The position numbers were made by a program, and so were the translations under genes. Positions 57,029-64,000 of a stretch of 64,000 nucleotides of DNA are shown here, one piece after another. The notes below the pieces were generated by a model. That model made no database searches, had not been told where the DNA came from, and saw nothing but the letters and a program-made list of their open reading frames with translations. The stretch is from Candidatus Regiella endosymbiont of Tuberolachnus salignus (lineage in GTDB: Bacteria > Pseudomonadota > Gammaproteobacteria > Enterobacterales > Enterobacteriaceae), in NCBI RefSeq assembly GCF_964020115.1, contig NZ_OZ026542.1, forward strand, positions 744,001 to 808,000, in the 5' to 3' direction. How positions within the stretch are numbered: the first letter of the stretch is position 1; each line of letters begins with the position of its first letter.

Positions 57029-58048
57029 ATGATTATTACAACCGTTGGGATAGACCTTGCTAAAAATGTCTTTGCTGTTCATGGTGTTGATAAAAATGGT
57101 ATTCCTGTTCTCGTTAAGCCTAAAGTGCCTCGAACCGCATTGCCAGAGCTAATTGCTAATTTACCTCCTTGCACGATCGGCATGGAGGCCTGTTCCGGCG
57201 CACATTACTGGGCAAGATTATTCACGCGGTATGGTCATAACGTCCGACTCATGGCGCCTAAATTTGTTTCTCCTTATCGCTTAGCAGGTAAAGCCGGGAA
57301 GAATGATGCGGCGGATGCGCTGGCGATTTGTGAAGCGGTTCGTCGGCCACATATGCGTTTTGTTCCTGTTAAAGATGAAGAACAACAGTCAATGCAATGC
57401 TTGCACCGTACCCGACAGGGATTTATTGAAGAGCGGACTGCATCTTATAACCGTCTTCGTGGATTAGTCTCTGAATTTGGTTTCATTGCACCACAACGTA
57501 CGGAATCGTTACGCCGCCTGGTTGCAGAGCACAGGGAAAACCTACCAGGATGGGTCCGGCAGTGCATCGATACTCTGCTAGAACATATTGATGCCATCGA
57601 GTTGAAAATTGCTGAGTATGATCGCATCCTGGCAACAATCGCTAAGCAGGATAGCCGCAGCCAAAATCTGATGAAACTCAAAGGGGTGGGTCCAACAACG
57701 GCGAGTGCGCTGGTTGCTAGTATTGGCACTGCTCATGATTTTAAAAATGGGCGTCAGTTGGCAGCTTGGCTCGGTTTAACACCGTCACAGTACAGTAGTG
57801 GGGGAAAATCCAGACTGGGAAAAATCACCAAAGCGGGTGATGCCTACTTACGCACCTTGCTTGTCCAAGGAGCACGTTCTGTCATGATTGGTGTGGAGAA
57901 GAAACAAGATCCTTTCAGTCAGTGGGTGAGTTCGCTGATCAACCGCCGAGGTTACTGGCGTACTGCTGTGGCAATCGCAGCCAAAAATGCCCGTTTATGT
58001 TGGGCGTCCCTGTTTTATGGTGATGACTTCAGGTTCTACAATAAGTAA
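57029..58048 (+). CDS. IS110-family transposase, intact
   Basis: This 339-residue DEDD transposase carries TTVGIDLAKNVFAVHGVD (first Asp), PCTIGMEACSGAHYWARL (Glu), GKAGKNDAADALAICEAVRR (Asp pair), VGPTTASALVASIG and SSGGKSRLGKITKAGDAYLR with the catalytic Ser. Full length and intact. IS110 elements are guided by an RNA from their non-coding end. A good ribosome-binding site (GGGGAAGA) precedes the ATG. Element ends are not defined here. Confidence 0.92.
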   Translation: MIITTVGIDLAKNVFAVHGVDKNGIPVLVKPKVPRTALPELIANLPPCTIGMEACSGAHYWARLFTRYGHNVRLMAPKFVSPYRLAGKAGKNDAADALAICEAVRRPHMRFVPVKDEEQQSMQCLHRTRQGFIEERTASYNRLRGLVSEFGFIAPQRTESLRRLVAEHRENLPGWVRQCIDTLLEHIDAIELKIAEYDRILATIAKQDSRSQNLMKLKGVGPTTASALVASIGTAHDFKNGRQLAAWLGLTPSQYSSGGKSRLGKITKAGDAYLRTLLVQGARSVMIGVEKKQDPFSQWVSSLINRRGYWRTAVAIAAKNARLCWASLFYGDDFRFYNK

Positions 58049-58457
58049 TTTAATTGACGCAGTAAAAATATCTTATCTGAACTGTCAGCGTTGATGTAAA
58101 AGGGTTAGACCCCCGTGAGGCATTTCTGTAAAAGTACTGGATATTATTATCCGTTTAGCGAACGAGAATCTCACGAGCGTCTTTCATCAGGGTCCGAATC
58201 GATAATGATTCATCATGGCCGTTTATAGTACCGCAGTCTTATCCCTTTAACTTCAGTGATAGATAGCCAGACAGAATAAAAAACCGGTGTTGACTAATCG
58301 GGGAAGCCCTTATAGTACGTTTTCGTTCCATTGGACAGTGAATCCCTGCTTTGCCTTCTCTTTACTTGCTCTGAGGGCAGAGTATTCAGAAAATTTTCTT
58401 ATTCTTGCTTTTTTAGCCATCGAATACCAGTCTATGCCGGATCCTTCTCTTTTTTGT
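58049..58457. other. Non-coding flank of the IS110 element
   Basis: No gene found. The part nearest 58049 is probably the 3' non-coding end of the IS110-type element. In the IS1111 subgroup this end holds the bridge RNA. Forward open frames here are antisense to, or upstream of, the H-NS remnant and lack family signals. Confidence 0.4.
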
Positions 58458-58787
58458 TCAATCAATTCTTGCGGAAATCAAAAACGCATCAAGGCTGCGT
58501 CCGGCTTTCAGGGCTTCTTCAATAAGCTTTGGCTGGCGCCCTTGCCCTGTCTATGTTTTTGTTTCACCATTCTCGACAAATTCGTATTTGGCGGGAGCTG
58601 CTAGTTTTTTTCTGCGCTTCTTGTTGATTGTTACCGCTGAGCCTAACAGATCTTCAGCGGTGAAACCTTCTTTTTCGATAAGCTGCAAAAGCTTCTGGCG
58701 TTTTTCCTCTCGCGCCGCACGTTCTGCCGCTTCTTTTTCTGCATCGGCGCGGCTCTCTTCAATCACTGCGCCCAGCTTTAGTAGCAC
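58458..58787 (-). pseudogene. H-NS-family DNA-binding protein, truncated with Trp-to-stop change
   Basis: The frame reads ADAEKEAAERAAREEKRQKL, then LQLIEKEGFTAEDLLG, PAKYEFVENGETKT, TAG, TGQGRQPKLIEEALKAGRSL and DAFLI. H-NS proteins have Trp at the stop position (ETKTWTGQGR). The QGR minor-groove motif lies just after the stop. The N-terminal dimerisation helices are missing because foreign sequence starts at ~58790. Without read-through the product lacks the DNA-binding end. Confidence 0.82.
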
Positions 58788-58799
58788 GATAGAGCCACC

Positions 58800-59051
58800 G
58801 ACCCAACGCGATCAGCACCTGGAAATGATCCAGAACAAGGGGCGACTCGCCTGGCAAACAGCCCTAAACTACGGTCAACGAGTCTTGGTTGAGACCATGA
58901 TGGGGTGTTACAAACACTGATTGAACCTCGTCTTCGGGCTCGCGGATTGGCTGCACAGAAGACGGAAGCATCGATAGGTGTTGCCGTTCTTAATCGGCTT
59001 TTGGCCGCAGCAAGCACTCATTCCGCCTGTAAGGAAGTGACAGAGTCATAA
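58800..59051 (+). pseudogene. IS5-family transposase C-terminal remnant
   Basis: Frames give DQHLEMIQNKGRLAWQTAL and NYGQRVLVETMMGCYKH. After a shift they continue LIEPRLRARGLAAQKTEASI and VLNRLLAA, ending TAA at 59051. This is the catalytic-Glu region and tail of IS903/IS5-type transposases. Only the end survives. Confidence 0.78.
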
Positions 59052-59143
59052 CCCCTTGGGGGAAGTAACAACCTTCACACCTCTATGCACCAACGCCCCC
59101 TTTATCAACAAATTCGAGTCACGACCTACATTTTCTATCAGTT

Positions 59144-59846
59144 TTAGGCATCACAGCCAAGAACGTTAAGCACATGGGAAAAGACTCGCTCATCACGGAT
59201 CAAAGCGTTATGCCCCAAATTTTCATCATGAATGACGATGTTGTTTGCTCCAGTCAACTTGGTACTAGATATTGAAACAACTTTGTCTGAAGAATTACTA
59301 GAACTAGAACTAGAACTAGAACTAGAACTACTCCCTAACATATCAAAAAATGATGGATCATCTCCGGTTGAGCTAATTGTTGTGTATTTTGTTGGCTCGG
59401 GGGTTTCTGTTCCTTCGTTGAGCTTTCTTATTACATAGGAACTCGATTGCATATCGGCGCCTCCTTGGTCGGAAGTGAATAAGTTATTAATCGTTAAACC
59501 GATCCCTCTTATGCGATCTAAACCGTGGTTGGAGCCAGCTATAGATATCCAATTACGTACCTTTGTTGAACCTCCCCCAAATTTGATAAACCACCTTGTT
59601 GGCAAGCTACCAAACGAATGAGCTACAATATCGACTTTGCTCGCTCCCGTTTCGTTCAACACACTATTGATATAATTATCGAAAAGCGGGCTAAGCTGTT
59701 CATTGATAGATTTATGAGTATCATTACGATAATCCCAGGCAAATAAATGAGAATTTTGGTACCCAGCTTGATAGAGCTCCAGACACCAGGGTCTGCACCA
59801 CCCCATGTACGAAAACAACAGGAATTGAATTACAATTATAAGCCAT
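59144..59846 (-). pseudogene. Lipase-like alpha/beta hydrolase with frameshifts near the start and poly-Ser tract
   Basis: A strong GGAGG precedes ATG at 59846 (MAYNCNSIPVVFVHG, the oxyanion-hole HG region). Two frame changes follow (WGGADPGVWSSIK in one, LYQAGYQNSHLFAWDYRND in the next). From there the frame is open: VDIVAHSFGSLPTRWFIKFG has the nucleophile Ser in AHSFG, GSNHGLDRIRG follows, and GHNALIRDERVF offers the late His. This matches lipase class 2 enzymes of secreted type. A run of about a dozen Ser lies near residue 160. The frameshifts make full-length product unlikely. Confidence 0.72.
59301..59330 (-). repeat. Hexanucleotide repeat encoding poly-Ser
   Basis: Five units of a 6-bp repeat (GAACTA on the plus strand) encode alternating Ser codons in the lipase-like gene. 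A change in unit number keeps the frame. Confidence 0.88.
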
Positions 59847-59986
59847 CTTAGACCTCCGCAAGAAAATAAATTAAAATAAAGTCAGTGTATAAATAAAGAT
59901 TAGATTTTTTCATCTGACAAACCTATCAGATGTGGGCTGCATAACATCAGATAATAAGGGTATTGGGTGAGCTTCTTGATGGTAAT

Positions 59987-60673
<687 letters not shown>

Positions 60674-60705
60674 AACGCAGCATGCGGTTTTCCCGCACTA
60701 CGCTT
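60674..60705 (-). ncRNA. Group II intron domain V, copy 1
   Basis: The 32-base sequence carries the catalytic AGC triad. It folds with a 7-bp lower stem, a 2-base bulge on the 3' side, a 5-bp upper stem and a GAAAA loop. It is the catalytic core hairpin of the ribozyme. Confidence 0.75.
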
Positions 60706-60737
60706 ACCTGACAACTTCATACCAAAGCTTATGTGAC

Positions 60738-62042
60738 CTATCTGGCTGGCGACACTTTCGGTACTGGGTAATATCTAATCTTATAGTCTGAATATAAACC
60801 TAATTTTTGATAAAACCCTTCCCTACTCCATCTCCCCCAGCCGAAGCCTTGCCGTCGACGTGCCTTCATTAAATGACGTCTCGCTTTCTTTTCTACCCAA
60901 TCTTTAACGTAGGTAAAACATCGACTTGAATTACCGATCCTATAATAATTCACCCAGCCTCTGAGTATCGGATTGATGAGATAAATGACCCGATCAATCG
61001 GTTGAGACTGATGGCCTCTGAACACCGCTTTTAATTTCTGTAAAAGCCGTGTTCTCGCGTCCATCTTCGGTGTTTTCATGATTCCCCATTTCCCTTGCTT
61101 TGTTTTCGTTCTTCTAAAAACAAACCCTAGAAAACTGAAGGATTCATCTTGCTTCAGATCAACTTGTCGTGTCTTTTCTAAATTAAGTGTTACTCCCAAC
61201 TTCATGAGTTCTTCTTTCAGTCGTTTGTAGACACCCGCTGCCAGCCAATCCCATTTTCTATAGCTGTCGATCATTATGATAAGATCATCAGCCCATCTCG
61301 CGTATGCAATATGCTGATATCCATCCGTACCCGTTACCCCCTTTGCTCGTTCAAGCATCTTATCTACCTCATTGAGATAGATATTGCTCAGTAATGGCGA
61401 CAACGGACCGCCTTGAGGTACCCCACATTTCCCACCTGCTTTCAGTATCAGCTTGAGTAGCCGCATGACTTCTTTGTCATTCACGCGCGTTGCTATTTTG
61501 CTTAACAAAATATCGTGGCGCACGGTGTCAAAATACGATTTGAGATCGACATCGATGACTCGCGTCATATTCTTGATAGCTGCTACTGTTACCTGTTCTA
61601 CTGCTTCAGCAGCCGTTCGCTTGGGGCGATAACCAAAAGAGCCCGGCTGGAAATCTGCCTCGAATATCGCTTCTAGAATGAGTTTGACTGCACCTTGCAC
61701 TACGCGGTCTCGAATAGTGGGAATACTTAACATCCTGGATTGCCCTCCAGCTTTCGGTATCGCCCGTTTCCGATTCCTCAGTGGGTAGTAGGTCTTGGAG
61801 AGTAAATCCTTCCTGATGGATTCAAGAAAGTTGTCTACCCCTGCGGACTCAATTTCTTCAAAGGTCACCCCATCTACTCCTGGTGCCCCCTTGTTTTGTT
61901 TCGCCAGCTTATAGGAGGTACGCAACGTTTCCATCTTACCAACATGAACATAGATACCCCAAAATCGCCAAGATTTATCAGCCTTCGCTTTGATGTATAT
62001 CTTCCTTCTCAGGTCTTGCAAATTAATGGTTGTTTTTATCAT
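60738..62042 (-). CDS. ltrA: Group II intron reverse transcriptase/maturase, copy 1
   Basis: This 434-residue intron-encoded protein performs splicing and reverse transcription. The start at 62042 (MIKTTINLQDLRRKIYIKAK) has GGGAGG upstream; an upstream in-frame ATG exists. Motifs in order are GAPGVDGVTFEEI (RT0/1), GSFGYRPKRTAAEAV, VIDVDLKSYFDTVRHDIL (catalytic Asp), GVPQGGPLSPLLSNIYLNE, YARWADDLIIMI (xADD catalytic pair) and maturase domain X GWVNYYRIGNS. There is no HNH endonuclease at the C-terminus, as in introns that use other target signals such as group IIC. The protein is identical to copy 2. Confidence 0.93.
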   Translation of the reverse strand: MIKTTINLQDLRRKIYIKAKADKSWRFWGIYVHVGKMETLRTSYKLAKQNKGAPGVDGVTFEEIESAGVDNFLESIRKDLLSKTYYPLRNRKRAIPKAGGQSRMLSIPTIRDRVVQGAVKLILEAIFEADFQPGSFGYRPKRTAAEAVEQVTVAAIKNMTRVIDVDLKSYFDTVRHDILLSKIATRVNDKEVMRLLKLILKAGGKCGVPQGGPLSPLLSNIYLNEVDKMLERAKGVTGTDGYQHIAYARWADDLIIMIDSYRKWDWLAAGVYKRLKEELMKLGVTLNLEKTRQVDLKQDESFSFLGFVFRRTKTKQGKWGIMKTPKMDARTRLLQKLKAVFRGHQSQPIDRVIYLINPILRGWVNYYRIGNSSRCFTYVKDWVEKKARRHLMKARRRQGFGWGRWSREGFYQKLGLYSDYKIRYYPVPKVSPAR

Positions 62043-62555
62043 GACAACCCTTGCCTCCCTTGTTGTTAGAAGCATTATTGTCAGTAGGGTGCCTTTGCTC
62101 CACAAGCGTTACCTTGCTTCATCACTACTACACACCCCTCCGCCACCCTCTCGTCTTCGATTCACTTCCCGGTTCACCGGTTATAGAATCTACCTTGCTC
62201 CAGTGGCTTTCTCACTGGGACGAGGAGGGCTTCTCCAGTTGCTTCGTACATCCTTGATATCATGCCGTCACTACCACCCCGCCGAAGTTGCTCAGTGTTT
62301 CAGTCGATTTCGCTCAGCAATGCTGCTTTCGCCCCCTACGTTGCGGGCTCAGCCTTCGAGGTTACGCACTTTCGGGGCCACCTCTGTGTTCATTTGTATT
62401 ACGGCCTGATATCTCGCACTTACCCTAACGGTAAGGTTGTCGGTAGGCTTCAACATCTTGGTTTCCCGCCATGCTGCTACCCAAGCTACAGGGCGCCGAC
62501 TTTTACCCTGGCAGGTCTATCTCCTGCTGAATGTACCAGCCTTTGCTGGACGCAC
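62043..62555 (-). ncRNA. Group II intron 5' ribozyme region, copy 1
   Basis: About 510 bp between the intron 5' end (GTGCGTCC) and the maturase start make up domains I-III and part of IV. Sequence shows several short stems (CCAGC-AAAG-GCTGG near the start). Plus-strand open frames here are shadows of the ribozyme. Confidence 0.75.
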
Positions 62556-62587
62556 AACGCAGCATGCGGTTTTCCCGCACTACGCTT
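62556..62587 (-). ncRNA. Group II intron domain V, copy 2
   Basis: Identical to the hairpin at 60674-60705. It is followed at once by GTGCG of copy 1 and therefore appears to be the insertion site of copy 1. Confidence 0.75.
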
Positions 62588-62619
62588 ACCTGACAACTTC
62601 ATACCAAAGCTTATGTGAC

Positions 62620-63924
62620 CTATCTGGCTGGCGACACTTTCGGTACTGGGTAATATCTAATCTTATAGTCTGAATATAAACCTAATTTTTGATAAAACCC
62701 TTCCCTACTCCATCTCCCCCAGCCGAAGCCTTGCCGTCGACGTGCCTTCATTAAATGACGTCTCGCTTTCTTTTCTACCCAATCTTTAACGTAGGTAAAA
62801 CATCGACTTGAATTACCGATCCTATAATAATTCACCCAGCCTCTGAGTATCGGATTGATGAGATAAATGACCCGATCAATCGGTTGAGACTGATGGCCTC
62901 TGAACACCGCTTTTAATTTCTGTAAAAGCCGTGTTCTCGCGTCCATCTTCGGTGTTTTCATGATTCCCCATTTCCCTTGCTTTGTTTTCGTTCTTCTAAA
63001 AACAAACCCTAGAAAACTGAAGGATTCATCTTGCTTCAGATCAACTTGTCGTGTCTTTTCTAAATTAAGTGTTACTCCCAACTTCATGAGTTCTTCTTTC
63101 AGTCGTTTGTAGACACCCGCTGCCAGCCAATCCCATTTTCTATAGCTGTCGATCATTATGATAAGATCATCAGCCCATCTCGCGTATGCAATATGCTGAT
63201 ATCCATCCGTACCCGTTACCCCCTTTGCTCGTTCAAGCATCTTATCTACCTCATTGAGATAGATATTGCTCAGTAATGGCGACAACGGACCGCCTTGAGG
63301 TACCCCACATTTCCCACCTGCTTTCAGTATCAGCTTGAGTAGCCGCATGACTTCTTTGTCATTCACGCGCGTTGCTATTTTGCTTAACAAAATATCGTGG
63401 CGCACGGTGTCAAAATACGATTTGAGATCGACATCGATGACTCGCGTCATATTCTTGATAGCTGCTACTGTTACCTGTTCTACTGCTTCAGCAGCCGTTC
63501 GCTTGGGGCGATAACCAAAAGAGCCCGGCTGGAAATCTGCCTCGAATATCGCTTCTAGAATGAGTTTGACTGCACCTTGCACTACGCGGTCTCGAATAGT
63601 GGGAATACTTAACATCCTGGATTGCCCTCCAGCTTTCGGTATCGCCCGTTTCCGATTCCTCAGTGGGTAGTAGGTCTTGGAGAGTAAATCCTTCCTGATG
63701 GATTCAAGAAAGTTGTCTACCCCTGCGGACTCAATTTCTTCAAAGGTCACCCCATCTACTCCTGGTGCCCCCTTGTTTTGTTTCGCCAGCTTATAGGAGG
63801 TACGCAACGTTTCCATCTTACCAACATGAACATAGATACCCCAAAATCGCCAAGATTTATCAGCCTTCGCTTTGATGTATATCTTCCTTCTCAGGTCTTG
63901 CAAATTAATGGTTGTTTTTATCAT
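62620..63924 (-). CDS. ltrA: Group II intron reverse transcriptase/maturase, copy 2
   Basis: A second 434-residue maturase, identical in protein sequence to copy 1 (offset 1882 bp). All motifs are present, including YARWADDLIIMI and domain X. Identity of both copies indicates very recent amplification or ongoing gene conversion. Confidence 0.93.
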   Translation of the reverse strand: MIKTTINLQDLRRKIYIKAKADKSWRFWGIYVHVGKMETLRTSYKLAKQNKGAPGVDGVTFEEIESAGVDNFLESIRKDLLSKTYYPLRNRKRAIPKAGGQSRMLSIPTIRDRVVQGAVKLILEAIFEADFQPGSFGYRPKRTAAEAVEQVTVAAIKNMTRVIDVDLKSYFDTVRHDILLSKIATRVNDKEVMRLLKLILKAGGKCGVPQGGPLSPLLSNIYLNEVDKMLERAKGVTGTDGYQHIAYARWADDLIIMIDSYRKWDWLAAGVYKRLKEELMKLGVTLNLEKTRQVDLKQDESFSFLGFVFRRTKTKQGKWGIMKTPKMDARTRLLQKLKAVFRGHQSQPIDRVIYLINPILRGWVNYYRIGNSSRCFTYVKDWVEKKARRHLMKARRRQGFGWGRWSREGFYQKLGLYSDYKIRYYPVPKVSPAR

Positions 63925-64000
63925 GACAACCCTTGCCTCCCTTGTTGTTAGAAGCATTATTGTCAGTAGGGTGCCTTTGCTCCACAAGCGTTACCTTGCT

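Larger units (their letters stand above)
62556..64000 (-). mobile_element. Group II intron, copy 2 (continues beyond the window)
   Basis: Sequence from 62556 repeats copy 1 with an offset of 1882 bp as far as the window reaches. Domain V of this copy ends at 62556 and is joined directly to the 5' end of copy 1 at 62555, with no tail between. The 5' ribozyme half lies outside the window. Confidence 0.87.

Noticed and set aside
58287-58604. 105-codon plus-strand frame rich in Phe and Leu
   Set aside because: Overlaps the H-NS-like pseudogene on the other strand and has no recognisable domain.
61990-62618. Plus-strand frames of up to 139 codons opposite the intron 5' region
   Set aside because: They lie over the ribozyme and maturase start; such frames are frequently mis-annotated as hypothetical proteins.

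Overview
The window reads as a decaying, insertion-sequence-rich genome segment from an enterobacterial, probably insect-associated symbiont of the Hamiltonella / Regiella / Fukatsuia / Arsenophonus kind. That placement is inferred from a YbaL orthologue of enterobacterial type, an H-NS-like fragment, an F-type conjugation system, a Photorhabdus/Serratia-type contractile injection system, and dense IS elements, group II introns and pseudogenes. No rRNA and no intact tRNA was seen.

Region 1 (1-25243, + strand) is a near-complete extracellular contractile injection system (eCIS) of the Afp/PVC family. It runs: collar-type tail fibre, one sheath, two inner-tube proteins, a DUF5908-like protein, LysM hub adaptor, VgrG-like spike, gp25-like baseplate wedge, PAAR-like tip, gp6-like and gp7-like baseplate proteins, an S74-chaperone fibre, tape measure, AAA+ ATPase and tail terminator. 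A DUF4157-leader effector with an ADP-ribosyltransferase-like tail follows, then a broken gene coupled to it and a peptidoglycan amidase without a signal peptide. The frames are largely intact, in contrast to the rest of the window.

Region 2 (25244-32168) holds a dead PIN-type toxin-antitoxin pair, a frameshifted IS701/IS4-like element, a TraM gene (27730-28116, minus) with an adjacent oriT-like region, transposase remnants, a 5'-truncated ISAs1 transposase and a complete IS3 element.

Region 3 (32226-48665, + strand) is the distal half of an F-type transfer operon: traV, traC, trbI, traW, the 3' end of trbC, traN, traF, trbB, traH and traG. traU and most of trbC are replaced by an IS110 fragment with an IS21 nested in it, a second diverged trbC/traN junction, an IS200, a degenerate tRNA-Lys and a coiled-coil membrane protein. 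traA/L/E/K/B, traD and traI are not in the window, so transfer from this segment alone is unlikely.

Region 4 (48666-64000) is a graveyard. It holds a frameshifted Fic gene with a striking operator, a second IS21, two broken IS110-type transposases, a truncated ybaL, an intron remnant split by an IS481, an Rpn nuclease gene, an intact IS110 transposase, broken H-NS-like and lipase genes and an IS3 fragment. It ends in a tandem array of group II introns. Intron bodies repeat every 1882 bp and end at domain V, and on the other side lie four tandem 76/77-bp tails. This is best explained by repeated insertion of the intron into its own domain V junction.

The strongest candidates for follow-up are the eCIS with its DUF4157/ART-like effector, the nested intron array, and the unannotated F-like oriT beside traM.
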